Source: Nonomuraea ceibae
GTDB taxonomy: Bacteria; Actinomycetota; Actinomycetes; Streptosporangiales; Streptosporangiaceae
DNA: 64,000 nt
Reading direction: 5' to 3'
Assembly: GCF_019396325.1 (NCBI RefSeq)
Contig: NZ_JAHKRO010000047.1
Coordinates: 1-64,000, forward strand
In this document: positions 53,314-61,343 of the stretch, piece after piece
Position numbering within the stretch: the stretch's first letter is position 1
How the letters are laid out: each line of letters begins with the position of its first letter
Program-made: the position numbers and the translations under genes
The notes under the pieces: model-generated
Told to the model about the DNA's origin: nothing
The model's input: only the letters and a program-made list of their open reading frames with translations
The model's database searches: none

Positions 53314-53911
53314 GGTCCGAACGACGCCGCAGCGCCGCCGCCGTGGCGAGCCCGCCCGCCGCGATCAGGCCGAGACCGACAGCGGCTCGGCCGGATTCGG
53401 GCTGCGTGGCACCGTCGCCGGTCTTGGCCGGTCCGATCGGCTTGGGGAAGACCGCGCGGAGCGAAGTCTCCGCGTCGGGTCCGGTGCCGTTCAGGTACAG
53501 CGACACGGGGTAGACGCCGGGGGCGAGGTCCGTGAAGGTACGGACAGTGAGTTCGGTCCTGCCCTTGAGCTCGTGCCGGCCCAAGGCCCGCGACTCGACG
53601 ACGGCCTTGTCGGTTCCGTTCGGTGCGACGACGGTGATCGTGATCCATGCGCCTCGCGTGGTGACCAACTGAGGCGTCACGGTGATCTTCGCCTTGACCG
53701 CCGGCGTGGTCGGCGGCTGCGTGATGGGGGGTGTCATCGTGGGCGGGGTGGTGGTGGGCGGGGTGGCCGTCGGCGCGACAGTGACCGTCTGGCTGGTGGT
53801 GGGCGTCGAGGTTCCGGTCGGACTCGGGGGCGGCGTGGTGGCGAGGGCCGTGCCGGTGGCCAGTGCACCGGCTGCGACCCCGGCCAGCGTTGCCATGACG
53901 ATCCGGTTCAT
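53306..53911 (-). CDS. Surface protein with Thr/Pro-rich stalk, likely sortase partner
   Basis: The 201-residue product has a signal peptide (IVMATLAGVAAGALATGTAL), a Thr/Pro-rich stalk (about 28-70) with TPPTTTPPTMTPPITQPPTT, a small beta domain (about 72-155: KITVTPQLVTTRGAWITITV to DLAPGVYPVSLYLNGTGPDA), and a C-terminal membrane helix (AAVGLGLIAAGGLATAAAL) with RRR. That is the layout of a sortase substrate, but there is no LPXTG; the nearby GATQPESG may be the cleavage area or the protein may stay membrane-bound. It is coupled to the class F sortase. Confidence 0.85.
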   Translation of the reverse strand: MNRIVMATLAGVAAGALATGTALATTPPPSPTGTSTPTTSQTVTVAPTATPPTTTPPTMTPPITQPPTTPAVKAKITVTPQLVTTRGAWITITVVAPNGTDKAVVESRALGRHELKGRTELTVRTFTDLAPGVYPVSLYLNGTGPDAETSLRAVFPKPIGPAKTGDGATQPESGRAAVGLGLIAAGGLATAAALRRRSDHA

Positions 53912-54109
53912 GATTCCCTCCTTGAGGCGCTGTTCTCACTTCTCAGTTCACGACCGTGTGCCGGAGGGAGTCAGAGGCCAAGGTCCGGGGTTCGGGGCCG
54001 TTGGGCCCTTCTCGGCGAGGCACATGGCTCTGGCGATGAGTGACGGGCGTGGCGAACCGGTGACTTCGTCCTCTGATCGGAGAGCGCCCCGTCAGACGGC
54101 GTACACCCG

Positions 54110-54290
54110 TACGCCTGGAACTGGCCCCGGACAGGGTCCAGCAGCACTTGGACCAGGGGCTCGACGCCAGCGAGGGGGTAGGGCAGGCCCAGGCGTTCGT
54201 GCTTGTGCAGGGCCATCCGGTGGTACGGCAGTACGTCGACGCGTTCAACGTTGGGCAGGACGCCGCCGAGGCTGGCGGTGCGGCCGGTTC
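54110..54290 (-). pseudogene. Pyruvate formate-lyase activating enzyme remnant (C-terminus)
   Basis: The minus frame reads NVERVDVLPYHRMALHKHER then LGLPYPLAGVEP and GQFQAYG, which matches the end of PflA (VERxEVLPFHRMGxxKxxxLGLxYPLxxTPP). The radical-SAM CxxxCxxC core is missing. It is another relic of anaerobic metabolism in the window. Confidence 0.6.
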
Positions 54291-54344
54291 TGGCACCCGG
54301 GACGGCGCCTGGCGACTGGGGTGGCGTGGGCGAGCGGCTGTCGT

Positions 54345-54713
54345 CCGGTTCGACGATCAACCGTCGTGCACCATGTTCTCGCCGCAGGAGAAACGGTACT
54401 GCCCGGCCTGTCGGGGATCCAGCTCCACGAGGCTCTTGGCGAAGGCGGCAGCGACCGGCTGATGCCGAAGTCGGGGAAGGATCATCCGGGACGTGCACTC
54501 GCCGCTCTCGCGCCGGTCGAAGACCAGCCGCAGCGGATGCCCTGCCGGACCTGGACACCTCCGGGGAGTAGCCGCCACGCACCACGATCTCGGCTTCTTG
54601 TATTGCCTCCTGCAGCTTCGCTGGCCGGCTGGCGCGCGGCCCGAAGAAGTACCAGGCCAGGAAGCCGGCAGCGCGTCTGACAGTAGAACGACGATCCAGT
54701 CGAGCGCGGTCAT
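54345..54713 (-). pseudogene. Broken membrane-anchored cupredoxin-like protein
   Basis: Across frames the sequence gives MTALDWIVVLLSDA, GFLAWYFFGPRAS-type membrane helix, AIQEAEIVVRGGYSPEV, LRLVFDRRESGECTSR with a Cys ligand, and ELDPRQAGQYRFSCGENMVH with Cys/His ligands. That is the cupredoxin domain that accompanies copper-handling P-type ATPases. Frameshifts lie near 54670, 54540 and 54440. Confidence 0.65.
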
Positions 54714-54764
54714 GAGACACCGGTCCGGTCGCCGCGATCCCCGCCGCCGTCATCCTGATCTTCA

Positions 54765-54939
54765 TGGTTCGCCCCGCGCCGACTGGTGGTGTCACGCCCG
54801 CCCCTGCCGCGCATCATCATGAGCATCACCAAGGGGCAAACCCGCAGCGCGAGCACGAGCAGGCCCGTGCTCGCCGGAGTCCTGCCGCGATCGCCACCCG
54901 TGCGGCGATACCCGCCAGCATCAGATGCTGATGGTTCAT
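54765..54939 (-). pseudogene. Frameshifted small membrane protein (DUF2933-like)
   Basis: ATG 54939 with AAGGAAG upstream begins MNHQHLMLAGIAARVAIAAG; after a frameshift near 54870 the frame continues STGLLVLALRVCPLVMLMMM then RGRGGRDTTSRRGANHED. This is the layout of small DUF2933-type proteins often next to copper genes. Broken here. Confidence 0.5.
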
Positions 54940-55318
54940 GGCTTCCTTGAGGTTGACCGTCACAGCGGGAGACGGCCAAGCCTTGTCCTGTCGCCCGGGG
55001 CGCCGCTGCCTGCAAGGCATCTGCTACCCGTGACCAGCACAAACACCAGCCTCCCGCGATTCCCGCAGGGGGTATATGGCTGAGCGGCTCAGACAGACCC
55101 CACAAGCCTCTCGCTCACGGTGCGATCTGCGAGCACAACGCTCGTCCGAAGCTCATGCCACCGTGCTTTGCGCGGGCACCTTTCTCGCTGCCTCGTTCAC
55201 TCCACCGCACCCGGCCCCGCAGGCATCCTCGCTGCCGCCATCAGGGCCAGCCGCGGCAGGAGGAGATGAGGCGCGAGCTCACCAGGGGCGGTAGCCGAGC
55301 GCAGGATGCCGGTCCGCC

Positions 55319-55531
55319 TCATGGGTCCTCGCCGTCCTGCTCGCGGCTTGTCGCTTCCTTGATCAGCCAGTTCCTCAGGTCTGGCAGCTCATGATGCGCA
55401 TAGTCGACCTCGACTGCAAGAACGCCAGGCTGCGCGAGCAGCTTGGCTGTGGCTCTCTCGCGATCGTCGCTCCAGTCGATGCCGCTCAGATGCACGATCA
55501 GTCGGCAGGTGGGGCCCTGATGCCTGCTCAT
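55319..55531 (-). CDS. Small HMA-like protein without CxxC
   Basis: The 70-residue product starts at ATG 55531 with AGGAG seven bases upstream. CRLIVHLSGIDWSDDRERAT, KLLAQPGVLAVEVDYAHHEL and LRNWLIKEAT have the beta-alpha-beta-beta pattern of a heavy-metal-associated fold, but the CxxC is absent and a single Cys remains. Role unknown; it lies among copper-type remnants. Resemblance is by pattern only. Confidence 0.5.
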   Translation of the reverse strand: MSRHQGPTCRLIVHLSGIDWSDDRERATAKLLAQPGVLAVEVDYAHHELPDLRNWLIKEATSREQDGEDP

Positions 55532-55645
55532 GTCGCTCCTGGCGCCTGCGGTCGCCGGGCCTGGTACCCGGGCCTGGGACCTCGAGGCGGGAGACGTGGC
55601 CCCGTCTCAGAGGTTGATCACAGGCGCTTCGAGAGTGTTCTCGGG

Positions 55646-55920
55646 TCAGCGGAGAACCGGGTGGTCCCGCCCCTCTCGCAGGGTGTCCAGCCGGGAGCGG
55701 TACTCGTCGGTGCCGATCTCACCTCGTGCGTAGCGCTGCGCCAGGACTTCCTCTGCTGTCGGCGGCGGGGAAGCAGGCCCCGCGCCGGTGGTCCGGACCA
55801 CATGGCGGGCGGCAGCACGATCGCGGTGACCACCAGTCCCCAGAACACCAGCGTGCTCAGGCCCATGAGCGCGTATCCCCAGCCACTCATGTGGTCATAG
55901 CCCCACCACATCATCGTCAT
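55646..55920 (-). pseudogene. SHOCT-domain membrane protein, frameshifted
   Basis: ATG 55920 opens MTMMWWGYDHMSGWGYALMG and a membrane helix (TLVFWGLVVTAIVLPPAMW). After a one-base frameshift near 55770 the other frame reads EVLAQRYARGEIGTDEYRSR then LDTLREG, the SHOCT motif. Without the shift it would be about 90 residues, a common actinobacterial small protein. A DosR-like palindrome lies 55 bp upstream. Confidence 0.65.
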
Positions 55921-55974
55921 CACCTCGGATGTTCGATCTCTTCCATCCTGTGCGGTCGGCCGGCTGTGGCGGCA

Positions 55975-55988
55975 GGGGCTTTCGTCCC
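55975..55988. promoter_or_regulatory. DosR-like box between SHOCT and DUF305 genes
   Basis: GGGGCTTTCGTCCC matches 12 of 14 positions of the DosR core, 55 bp before the SHOCT gene and 227 bp before DUF305. Confidence 0.6.
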
Positions 55989-56214
55989 TGTTTGGGGAAG
56001 GTATTGGCAGGCAATGCCCAAGCTTGGCGAGCGCCTGGGCGGTATTCGCCGTGCAAGCTGCCGTGACCGTCAAGCGGCGGCCTGCGCTGGACGCCCACAT
56101 GCAGCATGCCCACCTCCCGTGGGCACTCCGGTCAAGGGCCGGCGGACCCGCCGATCGGCCGCTCGGGGCGGCGGGGCTACCGTAGGAGGTGTCGAGTCGG
56201 CGTGAGGGGGACGC

Positions 56215-56916
56215 ATGAAGCGACACTGCATGAAGACCGCGATGGTCACTGGAGCATTCCTGGCCGCAATCACCACCGGGTCGGGGGCCGCTGGGGCGGC
56301 CATGATATCTCCGCCGATGCCGTCCCCGAGCCCTACAGGTACGCAGCCCACGTGCCCGGGCATGAGGCAGATGCATCCCGTCACCAGCGAGTACGACTAC
56401 CTGTCCCAGATGGTGCCGCACCACCAGGACGCCATCACCGCGGCCCGGCAGCTGCAACGGTCCAGCAGGCCCGAGATGCGGCAGCTCGGGCAGTCGATCG
56501 TCACGACGCAGACCGCCGAGGTCGCCCAGATGAAGGGCTGGCTGGAGCAGTGGTACCGGCAGAGCCCGGCGCCGAGCCCGAGCGGGACCACGATGCCCGA
56601 CCTGTCAGGGCTCTTCGGCGACCAGCTCGACAAGACGTTCCTGCAGCACATGATCCCGCACCACATGATGGCGATCATGATGTCCCAGCAGCTCCTCATG
56701 AATGGCCAGGCGCAGCATCCCGAGGTCGCCGCCTTCGCCCGCAAGGTCCGCGACGACCAGTGGGCAGAGGTCCGCACGATGCGGCAGTACCTGACCCAGT
56801 GGTTCGGACAGCAGAACATGCCCTGCATCCCGCAAATGCCCGGCATGACGCCGGGGCCGCAATCGGGAACACCTGGCCAGCCGACGCCCACGAAGCCCTC
56901 ACCGACGGGCACCTGA
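56215..56916 (+). CDS. Secreted DUF305 (ferritin-like) protein
   Basis: The 233-residue product has a signal peptide (KTAMVTGAFLAAITTGSGAA) and two DUF305 halves: YLSQMVPHHQDAITAARQLQ and LQHMIPHHMMAIMMSQQLLM, each with the MxPHHxxA metal-type motif in a four-helix arrangement. It is extracytoplasmic and rich in Met and His, suggesting copper binding. ATG 56215 follows GAGGGGGAC. Nearby cupredoxin, HMA-like and DUF2933 remnants point to a former copper-resistance set. The C-terminus is Pro/Thr-rich. Confidence 0.92.
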   Translation: MKRHCMKTAMVTGAFLAAITTGSGAAGAAMISPPMPSPSPTGTQPTCPGMRQMHPVTSEYDYLSQMVPHHQDAITAARQLQRSSRPEMRQLGQSIVTTQTAEVAQMKGWLEQWYRQSPAPSPSGTTMPDLSGLFGDQLDKTFLQHMIPHHMMAIMMSQQLLMNGQAQHPEVAAFARKVRDDQWAEVRTMRQYLTQWFGQQNMPCIPQMPGMTPGPQSGTPGQPTPTKPSPTGT

Positions 56917-56959
56917 TCCAGCGACATCCTGCACCCGCAGGAAGCCCACCTACTGCAGA

Positions 56960-57722
56960 GAGCGCCGGCCAGACAGGCCCGGCTCGCTCGTCGGCTTCTC
57001 CACCATGCTCGGGCTGCTGGCCGACGAGCAGGAGGCCGGCCGCCTGCACATCCACCCGGGGATGGTCATCGCCGGCGGCGAGGCGCTGACCGCGGAAAAC
57101 CGCGCTTGGATCGCCTCCGCGTTCCACGCCCAGGTCCGCTCCGCCTACGCCGCCATCGAGTGCGGGTTCTCGCCTACGGCTGCGCGCACAACTGGCTGCA
57201 TGTCAACGCCGACTGGGTGGTGCTGGAGCCGGTCGACGCCGACCACCGGCCCGTCCCGCCGGGGCGGCCCTCGCACACCGTCCTGTTGAGCAATCTCGCC
57301 AACCGGGTCCAGCCGCTCCTCCGCTACGACCTGGGCGACAACGTCCTGGTGCGGCCCGACGCCTGCCCATGCGGCAGCGCGATGCCCGCCGTCCAGGTGC
57401 AGGGCCGCGCGGCGGAGATGCTCGAGTTCCCCGCTGGCGGCGGGCACGTCCGCATCTTCCCCATGGCGTTCGGCACGCTGCTGGACCGCGTCCCCGGCAT
57501 CGCGCAGTTCCAGGTCGTGCAGAGGCGCCGGCCACGCTGCGGGTGCGGCTGAGGCAGGCGGCCGGCGCCGGCCCCGATCACGTGTGGCGGACCGTGCGCG
57601 AGGAGATGTCGCGCCTGCTGGCCGGGCACAGGGTCGAGCGCGTCGTGCTGGAACGTGCCGAGAAACCGCCGGAGCAGTCGGTCGGCGACAAGTTCCGCAG
57701 GATCATCCCCCTGACCCGCTGA
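56960..57722 (+). pseudogene. Phenylacetate-CoA ligase-like remnant, C-terminal half
   Basis: In three frames the segment reads GFSTMLGLLADEQEAGRLHI, VIAGGEALTAENRAWIASAF, YGCAHNWLHVNADWVVLEPV, LLRYDLGDNVLVRPDACPCG, and VREEMSRLLAGHRVERVVLE then KFRRIIPL. This is the C-terminal half of the PaaK/coenzyme F390 synthetase family (RYDLGD, CxCG). Frameshifts lie near 57175 and 57525, and the N-terminal half is missing. Confidence 0.75.
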
Positions 57723-57972
57723 CCGCGCGCTGGCCTCAGCCCCGAACCACGCCCACCGTGGCGGCGACCCGACGTACCTGCCCGTAAATCACCAAACCGC
57801 AACCCATGCCCCTTCGAGATCACGATTGTGGGTTTGTGCTTACCTTTGCTGCACCCAAGATCGATTCCTACATTGGGGCTGGGGTCAGCTTCAAGAGCGG
57901 AGGACCAATGCACACGACAGCGGCGGCCGAGGCATTGCAGAACGGACAGGATGCAACCCTACGATCCGCCGC

Positions 57973-59091
57973 TTATGAGTCCGATACTGCTGGCGCTTCG
58001 GCCGTGCTGCCAGGAGTCTCTGTTTCGATCTGGTCAGGCACGTGATGGGATTGCTGCTCGCGCAGGAGCGCCTGTGCAACGGCGGCGGCTGTGACGGCCT
58101 CTTCGCGTTGCTGCTGAGCGCTCTTGAGCGCGTCAACGAGGTGGGCGAGTTCGCCCCGCAGGCGTTCGGTCTCACCGAGGGAGACGGCTCGGGCCTGGTC
58201 CGCGAGGGTACGGGCCTGCTCGGCCACGGCGGCCGCAGTAACGGCTTGCTCGCGCCGCTGCTGTTCGGCGCCCAGCGCCTGGCGTAGCCGGTCGGCCTCC
58301 TCGGCGTGCGCCGCGGCGGTGCCGCGGGCCTGATCGCGTTCCTGCTCGGCATTCCGCGTCCGGGCGTCCTGCTCTTGCAATTGGCGGCGGAGGCCGGCGA
58401 GCTCGCGCTGCTGGTCACCGACCTGCCGTTCCAGTTCGGTGATGCGGGCTGTGGCGGCGGCGTACAGCTCGGTGAGTTCGGCAGTGCGCTGATGAGCGGT
58501 GTCCCGGTCGAGCTCGGCCTGGCGCTGCCGGTCGGCGGCGTCGGCGCTGAGCTGCTCGGCCTGGGCGCGGGCGGTCTGATGTTCGCCGACCTGGCGCCAG
58601 GCGTCCTGCTCGCGTTCCTCAGCACGGTCGCGGGCGGTCTCGGCCTGGGCACGGGCCTGCTCGGCGGCGGCGATCCGGGTGGTGGCGGTGTCAGCTGCGG
58701 TGGTGGCGCGCTGCTCGGCCGCCGCGGCGGCGGCGCGGGCTTCCTCGGCGGCCTGTTCGGCGGCCTCGACCTGGGCGAGCGCGCCGCTGCTCAGCTCGGT
58801 GAGCTGGGCGCGCAGCGCCTCCTGGGCGGCCTGCCACTGCTCGCCGGCCGCCAGCAGCGGCGCGAGCAGATCCTGGGTGCGCAGCAGCGCGTTCGCTACG
58901 GGGGCGGCATGCGCAGTGGTGCGCGCCCGGTAGGCGGCCGCCCGGCAGGCGTCGCTGCAGTACTTGGCCCGGCTGCTGCGCCCGGGCAGGGCCTTGGCAC
59001 AGCCCGGGCCGGCGCACCGCAGCTGCTCGGTCGTGTTGTCAGTCGCGGTGTCGACCTTGTCGTCATCTTTCGTGGACACGTCCGCCACCAC
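57973..59091 (-). CDS. Zinc-finger plus long coiled-coil protein, divergent from recombinase
   Basis: The 372-residue product (GTG 59091, with AGGA four bases before) starts with an acidic segment, then a C4 zinc finger (CAGPGCAKALPGRSSRAKYC followed by SDACRAAAYR; C-x4-C-x13-C-x3-C spacing). About 260 residues of Ala/Glu/Gln/Arg-rich heptads (from about residue 70 to 350) form a coiled coil, for example EAAEQAAEEARAAAAAAEQR. It resembles KfrA-type DNA-binding coiled coils of plasmids in layout, not clearly in sequence. Its divergent placement opposite the tyrosine recombinase, with a palindrome between, suggests a DNA-tethering or accessory partner. Function unknown. Confidence 0.75.
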   Translation of the reverse strand: MVADVSTKDDDKVDTATDNTTEQLRCAGPGCAKALPGRSSRAKYCSDACRAAAYRARTTAHAAPVANALLRTQDLLAPLLAAGEQWQAAQEALRAQLTELSSGALAQVEAAEQAAEEARAAAAAAEQRATTAADTATTRIAAAEQARAQAETARDRAEEREQDAWRQVGEHQTARAQAEQLSADAADRQRQAELDRDTAHQRTAELTELYAAATARITELERQVGDQQRELAGLRRQLQEQDARTRNAEQERDQARGTAAAHAEEADRLRQALGAEQQRREQAVTAAAVAEQARTLADQARAVSLGETERLRGELAHLVDALKSAQQQREEAVTAAAVAQALLREQQSHHVPDQIETETPGSTAEAPAVSDS

Positions 59092-59186
59092 AGTTTCCTG
59101 ATCGTTCGCCACGACAACAGGGTAGCGTTCGTAGCGTTCGATCGCACCTGTTCCGTACGTTCGCAAACGCAAACTCGTAACGGCGC

Positions 59187-59218
59187 TGACCCGTGATAAC
59201 CTTCCTTATCGCGGGTCA
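59187..59218. repeat. dif-like palindrome before recombinase 1
   Basis: Left arm TGACCCGTGATAA (59187-59199) and right arm TTATCGCGGGTCA (59206-59218) are inverted copies with one mismatch, separated by exactly 6 bases (CCTTCC). XerC/XerD-type sites have 11-bp arms ending in TAA/TTA around a 6-bp centre. It lies between the coiled-coil gene and the recombinase gene and includes an in-frame GTG at 59193. It is either the crossover site or an operator. Confidence 0.55.
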
Positions 59219-59282
59219 GAATCGCGGCACCATACCGGTGCCGGACGGGCCCGAAACAGGCGAGGGCGGGCGGGAGACGGGC

Positions 59283-60338
59283 GTGCACGACGAGCAGGGA
59301 ACGCTGCCGGCCGCGGCGGCGGGGGAGCGGCCGCCGATTTACCGGCTGCCGGAAAATGCCGCGCACGAAGCCGGGCACACCGCCGCGGACTACACGCTCA
59401 GCGCGCGTACCCAGGAGCGGATCGCCGACGGCGTGCCGGCCAACACCCGCCGCGCCTACGCCCGGCAATGGGCGACCTTCACCGCCTGGTGCGCCACGCA
59501 CGGCCGCATCGCGCTGCCCGCCACCGCGCACACGCTGGCCGAATACACCGCACATCTGTGCGAGACCGGCCAGGCCCCGGCCAGCATCGACCAGGCCATC
59601 GCCGCGGTGCGCACCATGCACCGGCTGGCCGGCCATCCCGGCCAGCCCGCCACCGAATCCGCCCGCCTGGTGCTGCGCGCCTACAAACGCGATCGCGCCG
59701 AAGCCGGCGGCCGCGGCCAGCGCGAAGCCCCGCCCATCACCATCGACGCACTGCGCGCCATGGTGTCCGCCTGCGACCTGAACACCCCCATCGGGCGCAG
59801 GGACCGGCTGCTGCTCGTGCTCGGCCTGGCCCTGATGGGCCGCCGCAGCGAACTCGTCGCCCTGCAGCGCGACGACGTGCTCGAGGTCGCCGACGGGCTC
59901 GAGGTCACCATCCGCACCTCCAAGACCGACAAGGACTCCGCCGGCGAGACCATCGCCATCCCGCGCGGCAGCCACCCGCTCACCGACCCGGTCGCCGCCT
60001 GGCGCGACTGGCTCACCGTGCTCGACCAGGCCGGACACCCCGCCGGAAGGCTGCTGCGCCGCATCAACCGGCACGGCACCATCGGCCCCTCGCTCGGCGC
60101 CGACGCCGTCAACACCATCGTCCGCGACCTCGCCGTCCGCGCTCGCGTGCCCGCCGCAGACAGCGTCACCGCGCACAGCCTGCGCGCCGGCGGCGCCACC
60201 GTCGCCTACGCCGCCGGCGTCCCGGTCGCCGTCATCGCCAAACACGGCCGCTGGGCCCCAGCTTCACCAGTGGTTTTGCGATACATCAGGGCCGTGGATC
60301 GCTGGCGGGACAACGCCATGCGCAATGTGGGGCTCTGA
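59283..60338 (+). CDS. Tyrosine recombinase (intact)
   Basis: The 351-residue product has a SAM-like N-terminal domain (GVPANTRRAYARQWATFTAW, HLCETGQAPASIDQAIAAVR) and a catalytic domain: GLALMGRRSELVALQRDDVL (Arg I), TSKTDKDSAGETIAIP (Lys), TAHSLRAGGATVAYAAG (His-x-x-Arg) and KHGRWAPASPVVLRYIRAVD (His and nucleophile Tyr). All catalytic residues are present. GTG 59283 has GGGAG six bases upstream and is preferred; a GTG at 59193 lies within the palindrome. It is the only intact recombinase in the window and has a decayed relative at 61344-62392. Confidence 0.9.
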   Translation: MHDEQGTLPAAAAGERPPIYRLPENAAHEAGHTAADYTLSARTQERIADGVPANTRRAYARQWATFTAWCATHGRIALPATAHTLAEYTAHLCETGQAPASIDQAIAAVRTMHRLAGHPGQPATESARLVLRAYKRDRAEAGGRGQREAPPITIDALRAMVSACDLNTPIGRRDRLLLVLGLALMGRRSELVALQRDDVLEVADGLEVTIRTSKTDKDSAGETIAIPRGSHPLTDPVAAWRDWLTVLDQAGHPAGRLLRRINRHGTIGPSLGADAVNTIVRDLAVRARVPAADSVTAHSLRAGGATVAYAAGVPVAVIAKHGRWAPASPVVLRYIRAVDRWRDNAMRNVGL

Positions 60339-60953
60339 CCAGCCAAAACGCGCAAAACAGCAGGTGTGCAGGGTGACGAACGCTCATGGAACTTAGGTGA
60401 CTGGTCCCAACAAGTGCGCAGGTTGACGGCCACATGCGGCCCCGTTGTCATAGTTCTGCGTTTCCGCTGTGAACGAACCTGCGCGTCACACGGGGGAGCA
60501 CCAGTGACCAACAGCGTGGACACTACCTGACGAACCTACTGGTGCGGCGCGCATTGGTCACGGAACTGTCCTCGTGGTGGTCATCACTTGTCCTACGATG
60601 CCGCCAGGTATCTATCCGTGATCGTCAGGCCAGGAACGTCGGGCCGAGGCTCAGCACCCTTGGGCAACAGCCGCTGCCTGGAAAATCTGCAGGCCGGAGA
60701 CTTGCCCCCCAGAGCCCGTGTCGGCGGAGAGAAGTGTTTCCGCAAATTCGGGCGATCAAAATATAATACCTAATGAAGAGAGCGAGGATCCGGAAGGGCC
60801 GACTTTCCCGCTCAACCTAATAAAGAAAATGGAGATTCATATCTCCGCTAAAACGGTAATTTTGAATGCCAGGAGAAAATTCAAATGCGCTGAGGGCAGT
60901 CACATGAGAAGTTCTGTCAGAAGGTTACATATAAGGGCCATTGCGCACACGGT
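60339..60953. other. Intergenic region with AT-rich island
   Basis: Past the recombinase the DNA holds two spaced inverted repeats (GCGCAGGTT near 60413 with AACCTGCGC near 60475; GCACCAGT at 60498-60505 with ACTGGTGC at 60538-60545). From about 60740 to 60955 it becomes clearly AT-rich, far from the window's norm. A 79-codon frame at 60718-60957 passes through it (with SEDPEGPTFPLNLIKKMEIH), but without a family or a ribosome binding site I do not call it. Confidence 0.45.
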
Positions 60954-61205
60954 CTAGGCCAGCCGAGTGACAAGACGTGACCAATCAAGTGACAAGCAAT
61001 GACGAACGCGCAGGACAACTAGACGACCAGTCTCAGCCACCGCCTCCTCGACCTGCCCCTGCACCGGCTGCGGGATCTCCTCGCCGGTTCCGCTGCCCGG
61101 CCCGGCCTGCTCGCTTCCCTCGATCACGCTCGGAACTCTAGCAGAGTCATAGTCGATCCGTATCCGATCCTCATCGGACGGTTCGGATATGAATACCTGC
61201 ACCAT
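60954..61205 (-). CDS. Hypothetical acidic small protein divergent from recombinase 2
   Basis: The 83-residue frame from ATG 61205 reads MVQVFISEPSDEDRIRIDYD and is acidic in its first 50 residues, ending LDWSRLVTRLA. It occupies the same place relative to recombinase 2 as the coiled-coil gene does to recombinase 1, with a palindrome 8 bp upstream of its start. It may be the stump of a partner gene. No family recognised and no clear ribosome binding site. Confidence 0.35.
   Translation of the reverse strand: MVQVFISEPSDEDRIRIDYDSARVPSVIEGSEQAGPGSGTGEEIPQPVQGQVEEAVAETGRLVVLRVRHCLSLDWSRLVTRLA
60967..61003. repeat. Four phased GTGAC repeats
   Basis: GTGAC occurs at 60967, 60977 and 60989, with a variant (ATGAC) at 60999: spacings of 10, 12 and 10 bases, about one helical turn. 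This resembles arm-type or iteron binding sites. They lie between the two recombinase genes, inside the end of the small acidic frame. Confidence 0.45.
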
Positions 61206-61212
61206 GTAGAAT

Positions 61213-61238
61213 TCTCACACAATTGTTGTTATGTGAGA
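61213..61238. repeat. dif-like palindrome before recombinase 2
   Basis: TCTCACACAA (61213-61222) and TTATGTGAGA (61229-61238) are inverted copies with one mismatch around a 6-base centre (TTGTTG). The layout equals that at 59187-59218 although the sequence differs. It includes an in-frame ATG at 61233 for recombinase 2. Confidence 0.55.
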
Positions 61239-61343
61239 GCACACCTGCTGTCAGTGGGATTCCCGCCTGCTGTCAGTGGGCCTGATCCGCAGCCGATGCC
61301 GCCCCTTCTCCCGCTGACCGCCTTCAGTACCACAAAATTGATC

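Noticed and set aside
57908..58045. A 45-codon plus-strand frame with a good GGAGG before its ATG, overlapping the 3' end of the coiled-coil gene
   Set aside because: No family resemblance, Ser/Ala-rich sequence, and most of it lies antisense in a real gene.
58042..59196. Long Gly/Leu-rich plus-strand frames opposite the coiled-coil gene
   Set aside because: They are antisense shadows produced by the repetitive GC-rich heptads and show no domain.
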